From positions 1 through 53,986 of the forward strand of contig DHSR01000064.1 in assembly GCA_002410555.1 (NCBI GenBank): a DNA stretch of 53,986 nucleotides. Reading direction: 5' to 3'. Numbering within the stretch: the first letter of the stretch is position 1; every line of letters begins with the position of its first letter. The stretch is from Bacteroidales bacterium UBA5281 (lineage in GTDB: Bacteria > Bacteroidota > Bacteroidia > Bacteroidales > Lentimicrobiaceae). The position numbers and the translations under genes were made by a program. Below are positions 1-8,768 of the stretch, piece after piece. A model generated the notes under the pieces. It made no database searches. It had not been told where the DNA came from and saw only the letters and a program-made list of their open reading frames with translations.

Positions 1-355
1 CTTCTAACCTCTAACTTCTATAGACCAATGACTAAAAGAGACAGGGGCCAAAGTGCCGGAGAGAGGGATTGAAAGAGAGAGTGAGGGGGAAGATAAGGGG
101 CGGGGAATGAGAATCTCTTCCTGATCCCATACTTACGGGACTGGACTAATTTCTAACTTATAGCTTCTCACTTCTAACCTCTAACCTCTTACCTCTAACC
201 TCTAACCTCATACGTCCGACTTCTAACGAAATTTCTAATTTGGAGATTTGGAAGTTAAAACACCAAAATTTAAGAACAAATTGAAGCTATATAACCAAAA
301 ACAATAGGTTTAATGAAGAAACATTGTAATTTTATCGCCTAATTCTCATAATCCT
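1..355. other. Non-coding stretch upstream of the barrel gene
   Basis: I see no gene here. The first 26 bases and positions 171-213 consist of degenerate CTCTAAC-type heptamers, positions 55-115 are GA-rich, and the last 120 bases before the ATG at 356 are AT-rich. No TAnnTTTG promoter stands out. The left edge of the window cuts into the heptamer tract, so it may extend further. Confidence 0.6.
171..213. repeat. Period-7 array (CTCTAAC-type units)
   Basis: About six head-to-tail seven-base units vary around CTCTAAC (variants CTCTTAC, CTCATAC). A shorter run lies at 1-26. The complementary motif (GTTAGAG-like) appears near 48320-48341, next to another period-7 array. Units this short and degenerate do not encode a protein and are too short for CRISPR. 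Confidence 0.7.
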
Positions 356-1506
356 ATGAAACATCTGACCACATTTATCCTAATTCTATTTTTCCCATTA
401 TTTTCTTCCGGACAAGATGATTATTTTGTAATTGACAACGTTATAAATATAATGAACGTATTGGATAATGGCGATTTAATTAACGGCAGAATATGTCAGG
501 TAAAGACAGGCAGGGAAATTATAGAATATACTCCCTATGAAGTCTCAGAATACGGATTTAAAAATGGGCAGGTTTATGTTTCAAAAGAAATACAATTGGC
601 TGACTCCGCAAAAAGAGTATTTCTGGAACGTTTGCACAATGGCGAAACAAGCTTATACTATTACAGAGGAAAAGGTCAAAAGACGTTCTTTATCGAAAAA
701 GACAGCTCTTTATTTGTAGAATTGCCTAAAAAAACTCCTGCGAACGAACATTATTCTGAACGTTTGCTAAGCCTTACCAGAGATTGCCAGAATGTTGCGG
801 ACGCCAGCAAACTTGTTGCTTATAACAAGAAGCCATTAGCGAAATTTATAGCACGTTACAATGCATGTGAATTAAAGCCTTTTCCTCATTTTAAATATGG
901 AATTGTTGCCGGGTTCGGATTTTCTAAATTAGTTCCCTCATATAAGACCCATGAAGAATCAAAATATATGACGATTATCCGCGATAGCGAATTTGACTAT
1001 TTCGATTATGAATACGATAGCAAATTTTCAGTAGGGGTTTTTATTGATAACCCAATCCTGGCGAGTGATTTTTCAATTCATACGGAATTACTATTTTCAC
1101 AGTATAAAAATTCTTATAGCTACACCTCTGAAGTGAAAAGATAAATTTAAAAATTGATCTAACCACTTTAACTGTGCCTGTTTTATTAAGATACACCGTT
1201 CCTGTAAATAATTTCAGACCGTATTTTAATTTAGGCCCTGCCTATTCCTACCATATTAAAAATGAGAGTATTTTGCATAAATCCATTCTTATGGCCCATG
1301 ATGTGAGTGATTTAACTAAAACAACACTTGAGTCCGTAATGCCATCACATGAAATAGGATATGCCATAGGCTGTGGTTTAGAGTTTGATCTTGATTTTAG
1401 AAGATCCATCTTTTTTGAAGTGCGTTATGACAATCAATTCGGTATATCCAGTGATTTTTCCTCCAAAAAATCCTTTATTAAGTTTTCAACCGGAATTATT
1501 CTTTAA
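356..1506 (+). pseudogene. PorT-like outer-membrane beta-barrel protein, frameshifted
   Basis: Two reading frames together make one protein. The first (356-1144, 262 codons) has a signal peptide (FILILFFPLFSSGQ) and an N-terminal region of the type seen before Bacteroidetes barrels. The second (open from before 1141 to 1506) continues as barrel strands, including LTTLTVPVLLRYTVP, a typical PorT-family strand pair, and ends in a strand with terminal hydrophobics. The shift lies in the run AAAA at about 1136-1139: one more A would read through as S-E-V-K-K-I-N-L-K. I call it a frameshifted gene, either a real one-base deletion or a homopolymer sequencing error. The family (OMP_b-brl type) is found in the outer membrane; its exact function is unknown. 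It converges on the regulator ending at 1573. Confidence 0.7.
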
Positions 1507-1516
1507 TAAGAGAGGC

Positions 1517-1549
1517 CAGCTTCTTTATCATTATAGTCTCAAGAAGCTG
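1517..1549. terminator. Hairpin between convergent genes
   Basis: CAGCTTCTT (1517-1525) and AAGAAGCTG (1541-1549) form a perfect nine-base stem with a 15-base loop. It lies 10 bases after the barrel stop and 24 bases after the end of the opposing regulator gene, where a bidirectional terminator is expected. Neither side carries a strong T-run, so intrinsic termination is only probable. Confidence 0.45.
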
Positions 1550-1572
1550 ACGAACCGTTACTATTGGATATA

Positions 1573-4500
1573 CTACCACTTTTGATCCCTGTATTCCAAA
1601 GGCGAACAGCCATACGATTTATTGAACAAATCGTAAAAGTGGGTGCGGCTGGTGAAGCCGGATTGGTCGATGATTTCGCTTACCGTGAGTGTGGAGGATT
1701 TCAGCAATATGGCCGCCTTTTGCAGTCTCCGTTGGTTGATGAGGCTGTGGGGTGTAGTGCCCAGCACCGATTTGGTTTTGTTGTATAAAGCCGATTTACT
1801 GACGGCCATTTTATCGCATAACCTTTCTGCGCTAAGCGACTCGTCATCAATATTTTCGTCGATATAATCTATCATTTTTTTGAAAAAAGGATCAGGGATT
1901 TCATGCACCAGGGTGGGGTTGTCGTCCGATTTGCCAAAATAATCCCTGATGTTACTCCTGAGTTGTAACAGCATCTGAATACGAACTTTCAGATGATCCG
2001 GGTGAAAAGGCTTGGGAATATAAGCATCTGCTCCGGCTTTAAGGCCTGCGATGCGGTCTTCGATTTCGGCTTTCGCGGTAAGCAAAATAAGCGGCAGGTG
2101 GCTGGTGTCGAAGTTGTCGCGCAATTTGCCACATAACTCAATGCCATCCATTTCGGGCATCATAATATCCGAAACAATCAAATCGGGCTTGTGCTGAAGC
2201 ACTTTTTCCCACGCCTCCACACCGTTTTCGGCCACCAGTAACTGATAATCCTGCTGCAAAAGATCGCTGAGCAATTCGAGTATCTCTGGTTCATCATCTA
2301 CAAGCAAAACAACTGGCTGATGGCCTGCATTCCCCGTTGTGTGGTCAGGTAAAGCATCATTGGCCTCACCTAAATAATTGATTTCTACGGCATGTGTTTC
2401 AGGTTTTTCCATCATGTGTGGGACACCCGGTGAATGTACATCAGGGAAGATAATAAAGAAGCGCGTACCTTCACCGGAAACGCTTTCAAATCGAATACTC
2501 CCTTTAAGCAGTTCTACCAGGGCTTTGGTAACCGCCAGTCCGAGGCCGGTACTTCGGTAACCCGGAAAGCTGCCCCGTTTGCGTGCCGATGAAATGCCGA
2601 ATGGCTCAAACACCTTCTGAAAATATTCCCGCCTGATGCCTATGCCGCTATCTTCTATTTCCAAATAGAGCGCTTTGCCTTCCATTTTAACCCTTACTTT
2701 AACAAATCCACCGGGTTTATTATATTTTATGGCATTGGAAATCAAATTGGTAACGATGCGGCTGAATTTATCGGGATCTAATTTAAATTCCAGCTCCTTA
2801 TCCGGGGTAATCACCTCGCAGCGCACTTCATTTTGCTGAGCCAGCAATTCCAGATCAGAAATCACCTCTTCAATAATTCCTACCGGTCTGCAAAGTTGAA
2901 TGTTCAGTGGCTCTTTACCCTTCTCCAGTTTGCGAAATTGCATGATTTCGAGCACCAGTTTTTGCAACTTCAGGCTGTTGTTGTAAACTTTGAGCAGGCG
3001 GGGGTTTTCGAGGGCATTCCTCTTATCTTCAATCAGCGCGTGAATGTGGGAGGTAATCAGCGTAAGTGGTGTGCGGAATTCATGGGCAACATTGGTAAAG
3101 AACTCAATTTTATAGCTTTGCATTTCAGCTTCCTTCTGCTGTTCGAATTCCTGCTGTTGTATGGCTTTTTTTCTTGCTTCACGACGACGTAAAGCCAGAT
3201 AAATAATCCCCTGCAAAGCGATAAAAAGCAATACATATCCGATGATGGCCCAGGTAGTCCGCCAAAAAGGCGGATGAATGGTGATGGTAATCTCACGCTT
3301 GTTTTCCGACCAGTTCCCATTTTCATCGCTCACCCTGATTTGTAATATATATTCACCAGCAGGCAGATTGGTAAACGTGATGGGCTGAGCAGATGGTTTG
3401 AGGCTCCAATTGTCGTCATGGTTTTTCAAACGGTATGAAATCCGGTAGCGCTCCTGTCCCCAGAAGGCAAGTGCAGCCACCTGAAAGCTCAGCGCATTCT
3501 GGTTGTATTTCAAATCGAGGCTTTGCTGATGGTTGATGCGCGAGTGGAGCACGCTTTCTTCTCCCGGCTCAATCAGTTGATTGCGAATGAGAAGCCGGTT
3601 GAGGCTTATGGGTGGGAAATAGGAAGAAAATCTGATGTCCCGGGTCTGAACAATGTCAATCCCCATGGTTCCTCCTACGAACAAACGTCCCGAAGCTTCA
3701 TCAAACCAGGAAGCACCGTCGGTATATTCAAAATTAATCAGACCATCGTCCACAGTGTAACTGCGTACATTTTTGGTTTTGGTATCAATCAGCGATAAAC
3801 CCCGATTTGTGGTAACCCACATATTACCCAGATTATCAGCTTCTATGGCATGAATGCTGGTATTTTGCAGATCAGCCTGCTGCTGCCATGATTCAATCCC
3901 GACCGAATCAGATGAAACGGGAATGATTTCAAACAATCCATTGCTGCTGCCCGCCCAGATGTGTTGATCTTTATCGGCAAACAAAGCTAAGATATCGTCA
4001 TTGGTAATCTTATCGGGATATAAGCCGGCATCATAACGCGATACAACCCGTTTGGTCACTGCATTATAACGGTAAATCCCCATTCCGCGGCTTCCAATCC
4101 AGATGATGCCGGGCTTTTCGATGGCCAGTGCATATACGATCTGTTTTTGAGGAAGGTTTTCATCGGGAGCATTATCCAGCACGAGTTGTTCAGCAGCTAA
4201 TGGAGCAGTACTTTCGCTGCTGCCAAAACCCAGCCTGATCACACCATAGCCACTGCTTCCCAGGTACAGGTCTCCATCCATATCTTCAGCAATGCGATAC
4301 ACAGAGGCAAAAGCCGGCGCAGCAACGGAAGGAAAGTCGTGCGGGAAGTTTCGGATGGTTTTATAATCAGGTGAAATGATATCGATACCCTGGCCATCGG
4401 TGCCCACCCAAACCGAGCCATCGGTACGCTGGTGAAAAGAAAGTACCGAATTGTTGCTCAGGCCATTTTTCACCGAAAGATTGCGGATATGTTTTCCATT

Positions 4501-5631
4501 TTCATCAAAAATATCAATACCGCCGCCCTTGGTGCCTACCATCAAGTGGTTGTTGCGGGTAAGCAAAATGCCTCTCACAATGGGATAAGCAAGTTGTGTG
4601 GAAGGCAGGCGCCTGTTGGGAAATTCTTCCAGTTTTAGGGTATAGGCGCCATTGCCATCGGTGCCAATCCAAAGCAGGTCTGGTTCGGTTTCAAAGATGC
4701 TCAGCACCCGTGTGGCGATGGGATTGTATTCTTGCTGTCCGGACGAAAGCGTAAGTTCGTCGAACCGCCCGGTGCTAAGGTTATAGGCATAAATCTGCCC
4801 TTTTTCGGTGCCTACCCAAAGCTGATTTCCCTTTCCCGAAAGGGCGAAAGAGGTAATAATATCGTCGGCAATAGACAAAGGAGTAGCTCGCCTGGCAATC
4901 AGATCAACCTTAATCGCTTCACTGCTGCGCTGGGTTATCAGCAAAAAGGGCTGATTGTCAATGGTTAGTGCTACCGAAGAGGTTAATGTGCCAGAAACCG
5001 GCAAAGCCAATAATAAATCCAGGCGGTTTCCCGAAACTGTCCAGAGTTTACCGGCTGCATCCAGGCAATAGATTTCGTCGCCAAGCAGATGCACCCGCTT
5101 AATGTTTAAGGAAGTCTCATAGGACGGCCCCTGGAATGGCAGTTTTTCAAACTGCATTTTGGTGGAGTCGAACTTAAACAATCCTACCCCAAAAATGGAA
5201 ACCATCACCCCGTTTTTGTCGGATTGATCAATGGATATATCGTTTTCGTAATTGATTTGTTCCAGGCCCTGGTCGAAATAGGGAGTGAAGCGGTCGTGCA
5301 CATTGTCGTAACGGCACACGCCTTTGTTGGTGAGCATCCAAAGCGGGCCCGTGGCAGTAGGATAAAGCTCACGCACCACGTGGTTGTGTATGGACGATGG
5401 GAATTTCCCCGGCAGATAAGTAATCATCTGGCTACCGTCGTAGCGGTTAAGCCCGTTCCAGGTGCCCAGCCAAATGTATCCTTCGGCATCACGCGCTATG
5501 GTGTTTACCGCACCATTCGATAAGCCTTCGCGCCGGTTTATTAGCTGTAGAATAGCGGTTTCCTGTGCCGGCAGGGGAAAAAACCCTGAAAAACAAACGC
5601 AAAAGAATAGAAGGTAGAATTTTAGTCGCAT
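1573..5631 (-). CDS. Hybrid two-component system protein (propeller/HK/REC/AraC)
   Basis: A 1352-residue one-chain signalling protein. In order: signal peptide; two-component-propeller repeats (about 25-690) with many W-(I/V)-G-(T/S) blades; a Y_Y_Y immunoglobulin-like domain (about 715-775); one membrane helix (about 792-812); HisKA with phospho-His in VAHEFRTPLT (about residue 848); HATPase with a DSGIGI box; a receiver with acceptor Asp in SDIMMPEMDG (about 1155); and an AraC HTH (about 1250-1352). The family senses ligands in the periplasm and regulates transcription directly, often of polysaccharide-use loci. No SusC/SusD genes are near, so its target is unknown. I chose the Met at 5631 because a signal peptide follows at once and a TAACTTTG box lies 22 bases upstream; the frame stays open to 5727. 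Confidence 0.93.
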   Translation of the reverse strand: MRLKFYLLFFCVCFSGFFPLPAQETAILQLINRREGLSNGAVNTIARDAEGYIWLGTWNGLNRYDGSQMITYLPGKFPSSIHNHVVRELYPTATGPLWMLTNKGVCRYDNVHDRFTPYFDQGLEQINYENDISIDQSDKNGVMVSIFGVGLFKFDSTKMQFEKLPFQGPSYETSLNIKRVHLLGDEIYCLDAAGKLWTVSGNRLDLLLALPVSGTLTSSVALTIDNQPFLLITQRSSEAIKVDLIARRATPLSIADDIITSFALSGKGNQLWVGTEKGQIYAYNLSTGRFDELTLSSGQQEYNPIATRVLSIFETEPDLLWIGTDGNGAYTLKLEEFPNRRLPSTQLAYPIVRGILLTRNNHLMVGTKGGGIDIFDENGKHIRNLSVKNGLSNNSVLSFHQRTDGSVWVGTDGQGIDIISPDYKTIRNFPHDFPSVAAPAFASVYRIAEDMDGDLYLGSSGYGVIRLGFGSSESTAPLAAEQLVLDNAPDENLPQKQIVYALAIEKPGIIWIGSRGMGIYRYNAVTKRVVSRYDAGLYPDKITNDDILALFADKDQHIWAGSSNGLFEIIPVSSDSVGIESWQQQADLQNTSIHAIEADNLGNMWVTTNRGLSLIDTKTKNVRSYTVDDGLINFEYTDGASWFDEASGRLFVGGTMGIDIVQTRDIRFSSYFPPISLNRLLIRNQLIEPGEESVLHSRINHQQSLDLKYNQNALSFQVAALAFWGQERYRISYRLKNHDDNWSLKPSAQPITFTNLPAGEYILQIRVSDENGNWSENKREITITIHPPFWRTTWAIIGYVLLFIALQGIIYLALRRREARKKAIQQQEFEQQKEAEMQSYKIEFFTNVAHEFRTPLTLITSHIHALIEDKRNALENPRLLKVYNNSLKLQKLVLEIMQFRKLEKGKEPLNIQLCRPVGIIEEVISDLELLAQQNEVRCEVITPDKELEFKLDPDKFSRIVTNLISNAIKYNKPGGFVKVRVKMEGKALYLEIEDSGIGIRREYFQKVFEPFGISSARKRGSFPGYRSTGLGLAVTKALVELLKGSIRFESVSGEGTRFFIIFPDVHSPGVPHMMEKPETHAVEINYLGEANDALPDHTTGNAGHQPVVLLVDDEPEILELLSDLLQQDYQLLVAENGVEAWEKVLQHKPDLIVSDIMMPEMDGIELCGKLRDNFDTSHLPLILLTAKAEIEDRIAGLKAGADAYIPKPFHPDHLKVRIQMLLQLRSNIRDYFGKSDDNPTLVHEIPDPFFKKMIDYIDENIDDESLSAERLCDKMAVSKSALYNKTKSVLGTTPHSLINQRRLQKAAILLKSSTLTVSEIIDQSGFTSRTHFYDLFNKSYGCSPLEYRDQKW

Positions 5632-5652
5632 GGTATGGCTCAACGGACAGGG

Positions 5653-5660
5653 CAAAGTTA
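5653..5660 (-). promoter_or_regulatory. Bacteroidetes -7 box (TAACTTTG) of the hybrid regulator
   Basis: The complementary strand reads TAACTTTG, an exact fit to the Bacteroidetes -7 consensus TAnnTTTG, 22 bases before the chosen start. It implies a very short leader. I see no clear -33 TTG. Confidence 0.55.
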
Positions 5661-5926
5661 AGCATAAGTGGGGGAAGGATGGAGAAATTTTTGGAAGCGT
5701 AGCCGCTCTCCTCTCATCGGATGACAAGCATAGGTTTTTTATTTTAAGTTTTAGAATTTTGTATATTCATGTTTTACATATGTGCTCCTGAAAATGTTAA
5801 TCTCATTTTTTTTGACAGAGGTATTACTATTGCCAGAGCGTCTAATTCAATATATTTAATGAATTAGGTGCCTGATTGATATTCAATATATGGTTAAAGT
5901 TTCTTATTATCATACCTATTTTTCAA

Positions 5927-6004
5927 TAAGGTTTGAAGAAAGAATAAGGTTAGGTTGTGTGTAGGTTATCTCTTTTACTAAGGTTTTGAAGAAAGAATAA
6001 GGTT
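5927..6004. repeat. Direct repeat pair, unit about 25 bases
   Basis: 5927-5951 and 5979-6004 differ by one T in a T-run. Each unit contains TGAAGAAAGAATAAGGTT. They are separated by 27 bases. Only two copies are seen, so this is not an array. Confidence 0.75.
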
Positions 6005-6027
6005 GATTCTGGAAATTTGATCCCAAT

Positions 6028-6043
6028 CCCGATAGCAATCGGG
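6028..6043. repeat. Short dispersed palindrome (CCCGAT...ATCGGG)
   Basis: CCCGAT, a four-base loop and ATCGGG, followed by ACTATC. The same core and the same ACTATC tail recur at 8740-8759. Short palindromes of this kind are common between genes in Bacteroidetes genomes. Confidence 0.65.
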
Positions 6044-6288
6044 ACTATCAATAAGGATAAAACCCAATTATTCCTTTTTAACCTCAGTAACCAAAATGCC
6101 ATGCCCTCCACTTTTTACCTTATTTGTTCTTCCAACCTTATTCCACTTAAGACTCTGGCTGATGGCTATGGAGATACCATATCCCGAATTCCGGGATGGA
6201 TTAATGGATTAATAGTGGGGACACTGTAACCACAATTACAATTACGAGGTTTGTTACATTTAACCTGAGCTATTTATGGGGAGTCAGG

Positions 6289-6378
6289 GTGCGACGCAAA
6301 GTCGTGCCTTGACTTACAGGTCCGAATGAGACAGCTATTAAAAGGTAAAAGTTATTGAGCGATGGGTGCAATAGGGGT
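6289..6378 (+). other. Possible 5' remnant of a group II intron
   Basis: The segment begins GTGCGAC, fitting the GUGYG 5' consensus of bacterial group II introns, and folds at once into a stem (GGTGCGAC with GTCGTGCC, two G-U pairs). The following purine-rich text with GAGACAGCT and GAGCGATGGG resembles domain I sequence I associate with Bacteroidetes group II introns. There is no reverse transcriptase and no domain V in the next kilobase, so at most this is a truncated fragment. The assignment rests on memory of the motif, not on alignment. Confidence 0.3.
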
Positions 6379-6476
6379 TTGGATAAAAAATAATATTTTG
6401 TCAAAACTGCGCAATTCTGTTTTTGTGGATTATTCAGTTATGCCGAAAATTCAACCAAACGAATCAAAAAATAATG

Positions 6477-6484
6477 TAACTTTG
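6477..6484 (+). promoter_or_regulatory. -7 promoter box (TAACTTTG) of the toxin-antitoxin operon
   Basis: An exact TAnnTTTG match 23 bases before the toxin ATG at 6507. It overlaps the left arm of the inverted repeat at 6483-6500, so a repressor bound there would block initiation. The same octamer occurs upstream of the HicB-like gene and of the lipoprotein gene near 53 kb. Confidence 0.6.
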
Positions 6485-6500
6485 TATCCGTGTAGATACA
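6483..6500. promoter_or_regulatory. Operator-like inverted repeat of the toxin-antitoxin operon
   Basis: TGTATC, six bases, then GATACA: perfect six-base arms between the -7 box and the start codon. Antitoxins of this family repress their own operon, so this is the best candidate for the binding site of the helix-turn-helix protein encoded at 6810-7094. Confidence 0.5.
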
Positions 6501-6506
6501 TTCTTT

Positions 6507-6806
6507 ATGTACTTTATTGAGAAAACAACTGAATTCGATAAATGGCTCAGGAGGCTCAAAGACATACGGGCAAAGGCGAGAATCCTATTTAGAATTCAAA
6601 AAGATGAAAAAGATGGTTATTTTGGAGATTGCAAGCCTGTAGGGGGTGGAGTTAGGGAATTACGGGTGAATTATGCAAAAGGATATAGGGTGTATTTCGG
6701 AGAAAGAGAGGGGAAAATAATCGTTTTACTCATTGGCGGAGATAAATCTACCCAACAAAATGACATAAAGAAAGCAAAGGAAATTTGGAACAAGTTAAAA
6801 AAATAA
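6507..6806 (+). CDS. HigB-like (RelE-superfamily, Gp49-type) toxin
   Basis: A 99-residue protein of the phage-derived Gp49-like/HI1419 toxin family, which belongs to the RelE superfamily of ribosome-dependent mRNA interferases. Visible hallmarks are basic helix residues at the N-terminus (WLRRLKD), GGVRELRVNY (48-57), GYRVYF (59-64) and the GGDKSTQ motif (77-83) followed by a basic C-terminal helix. The length is usual for the family. The gene precedes its antitoxin by three bases, the inverted order typical of HigBA and HI1419/HI1420 systems. The locus looks intact. Confidence 0.88.
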   Translation: MYFIEKTTEFDKWLRRLKDIRAKARILFRIQKDEKDGYFGDCKPVGGGVRELRVNYAKGYRVYFGEREGKIIVLLIGGDKSTQQNDIKKAKEIWNKLKK

Positions 6807-6809
6807 ACA

Positions 6810-7094
6810 ATGGTTACTTCAAAATTTGACATAGCGGATTATTTGGACAGCAAAGAAATGATTGCCGAATATCTTAATACTGTTTTGGAAGAAGGAGATA
6901 ATGCAGATGTAATTAATGCAATCGGGCATATTGCAAAAGCGATAGGGATGACAAAAATAGCTGAAGAAACCGGATTGAGCAGACCAAGTTTATATAAAGC
7001 ACTTTCTGACGGAGCCAAACCTCAATTTGGAACAATTTTGAAAATTTTAAGAGCTATAGGCGGACAGATTCAAATCAATCCAATTTCTTCCTAA
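6810..7094 (+). CDS. HigA-like antitoxin with HTH (HI1420 type)
   Basis: A 94-residue antidote protein. It starts with the family signature DIADYLDSKEMIAEYLN (7-23), continues with a region like that of the HI1420 addiction-module antidotes, and carries a Cro/CI-type helix-turn-helix with TKIAEETGLSRPSLYKAL (48-65). It should neutralise the upstream toxin by direct binding and repress the operon, probably through the inverted repeat at 6483-6500. Three bases separate it from the toxin, so translation is likely coupled. Confidence 0.88.
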   Translation: MVTSKFDIADYLDSKEMIAEYLNTVLEEGDNADVINAIGHIAKAIGMTKIAEETGLSRPSLYKALSDGAKPQFGTILKILRAIGGQIQINPISS

Positions 7095-7303
7095 GCTGAA
7101 CTATTCATGAAATTATGAATAAAATTCAGTTGTCGGAGATAAGAAAAATTCGTGAATTTCCCGGGCAAAAAAAATAACGACACCACAATAAATAAGATTC
7201 AACTATCTCAGCGGATTAAAGAAAATCCCTTCCCTCCATATTCATCCGGAGCACCTTCAACAGATTTCAGCCCCAAAAATCATGAAAATGCTCAATGTGT
7301 TCG

Positions 7304-7311
7304 TACATTTG
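7304..7311 (+). promoter_or_regulatory. -7 promoter box (TACATTTG) of the SGNH-like gene
   Basis: An exact TAnnTTTG match 20 bases before the ATG at 7332, giving a leader of about a dozen bases. No clear -33 element. Confidence 0.5.
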
Positions 7312-7331
7312 AGCCTAATTATTAATGCACT

Positions 7332-8597
7332 ATGAAGGCAATTTCCCTGATTTGCACCCTGTTTTTGATTTCTTTTCTTACCGTTTCCGCCCAGGATTCA
7401 AAGAAGGTGCTGTTTCTGGGCAACAGCTATACCGCCGCCAATAACCTGCCGCTTATGATTAGCACAATGGCGGTGAGTACGGGCGATGAGCTTATTTATG
7501 ATTCTAACACACCCGGAGGATATCGCTTTATGGATCATGCTTCCAGCTCCACAACGCTGGATAAAATAAATGCAAACAATTGGGATTATGTTGTTTTGCA
7601 GGCACAAAGCCAGGAGACTTCACTGAGCCAGGCACAAATGCAGACAGAAGTTTACCCTTATGCGGAGTCGCTGAGCAATGCGATCAGAGCAAATTACGCA
7701 TGTTCCCAGCCAATGTTTTATATGACCTGGGGTCGTGAAAACGGAGATGCATCCCTCTGTGCCACCTTGCCGTGGGTGTGCACTTACCTGGGGATGGATA
7801 GTGCCATCCGGGCGACGTATATTTACATGGCAGATACGAACAATGCAGAAATTTCGCCCGCAGGTGCAGTTTGGAGAGAACTAAGGACATATCACCCTGA
7901 AATAATTCTCTATTCAGGGGATGGTTCGCATCCCTCGGTAGCCGGCTCTTATGCTGCTGCATGTGCATTTTATACCATGATTTATAAAAAAGACCCGACT
8001 GCAATTCCCTGGAATTCTACTTTGCCTGATATCGATGCGCAAAATATAAAAATGACGGTCAGGCACATCGTTTTTGATAGTATTTCAAACTGGAATTTTA
8101 CGATAAACCCGGCTGTGGCAGATTTTACCGAAGCAATTGATGCCAATGTGGTATCCTTTACCAACACAAGCAGCGAATTTGATACTTTATTGTGGGATTT
8201 TGGGGATTCCTCCACCTCCACAGAGATCAATCTGATTCATACTTACCCGGCAGGGGGAGATTATACAGTTAGCCTGACCGTTACCAGGTGCGGAAAAAGT
8301 GATGTCAAAAAGAAAACAATTCATATTGAGAGCAGTGTAAATACCGGATTTCTCCCTTTAAATGAAGTTAGGATTTTTCCAAATCCGGCTACCGCTGAGG
8401 TGAATGTTAAACTAGATAGAAATTACATGGAAATTTCGGTTGTTCTTGTGGATTTTTCAGGAAAAATTATCCTTAAAAAAACAGAACTTCACGCAGATTT
8501 TTTACAACTGGATGTCTCCGGCCTGGGCAATGGAGCATATGTTTTAACCATTTTGGCTGATGAACAGTCCTATTCTACTGCTATTTCTATACGGTGA
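7332..8597 (+). CDS. Secreted SGNH-hydrolase-like protein with PKD and T9SS domains
   Basis: A 421-residue exported protein. A signal peptide ends near residue 20. Residues 24-250 look like an SGNH/GDSL-type hydrolase: block I is VLFLGNSYT with Ser32 as likely nucleophile, and the C-terminal block is SGDGSHPS with Asp197 and His200. Such enzymes act on esters such as acetylated sugars, but the substrate cannot be read here. A PKD domain follows (about 268-325, WDFGDSSTST and HTYPAGGDYTVSLTV). The last 75 residues are a type A T9SS sorting domain (FPNPATAEVNV, GAYVLTI), so the protein should be surface-attached or released. It appears to be transcribed alone from the -7 box at 7304. Confidence 0.82.
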   Translation: MKAISLICTLFLISFLTVSAQDSKKVLFLGNSYTAANNLPLMISTMAVSTGDELIYDSNTPGGYRFMDHASSSTTLDKINANNWDYVVLQAQSQETSLSQAQMQTEVYPYAESLSNAIRANYACSQPMFYMTWGRENGDASLCATLPWVCTYLGMDSAIRATYIYMADTNNAEISPAGAVWRELRTYHPEIILYSGDGSHPSVAGSYAAACAFYTMIYKKDPTAIPWNSTLPDIDAQNIKMTVRHIVFDSISNWNFTINPAVADFTEAIDANVVSFTNTSSEFDTLLWDFGDSSTSTEINLIHTYPAGGDYTVSLTVTRCGKSDVKKKTIHIESSVNTGFLPLNEVRIFPNPATAEVNVKLDRNYMEISVVLVDFSGKIILKKTELHADFLQLDVSGLGNGAYVLTILADEQSYSTAISIR

Positions 8598-8732
8598 ATC
8601 ATTATTGCGAAGGGGAAAATTCAAGCGATTCTTTGCTTTCTCGTCCAAAAAACGAGACAAGCTGTTGCCAATGATAATTTTTGTTAATGGTTGATTCCCT
8701 GCATTTGCTGGCGCGTGCCGGTTGCTGAGCGC

Positions 8733-8762
8733 TTCCGATCCCGATAATCGGGACTATCGGAA
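8733..8762. repeat. Nested palindrome around CCCGAT-A-ATCGGG
   Basis: An outer pair TTCCGAT/ATCGGAA (8733-8739, 8756-8762) encloses the perfect inner pair CCCGAT/ATCGGG (8740-8745, 8747-8752). The core plus ACTATC matches the element at 6028. Confidence 0.7.
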
Positions 8763-8768
8763 CGAAGA

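Larger units (their letters stand above)
5661..6476. other. Repeat-rich intergenic region without a gene
   Basis: No convincing gene. It holds a 24-25-base direct repeat (5927-5951 and 5979-6004), a CCCGAT-type palindrome (6028-6043) followed by GGGACTATC, a small CCGAATTCCGG palindrome near 6185, and a segment from 6289 that resembles the 5' end of a group II intron. A 70-codon frame at 6017-6229 runs across the palindromes and looks accidental. Confidence 0.6.

Noticed and set aside
1136..1174. Programmed -1 frameshift in the barrel gene
   Set aside because: The run AAAAG is too short and not in a classic X-XXY-YYZ phase, and no downstream stimulatory hairpin is evident. A mutation or read error is simpler.
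6017..6229. 70-codon frame in the repeat-rich gap
   Set aside because: It starts at a palindrome and has no promoter, domain or neighbour logic.
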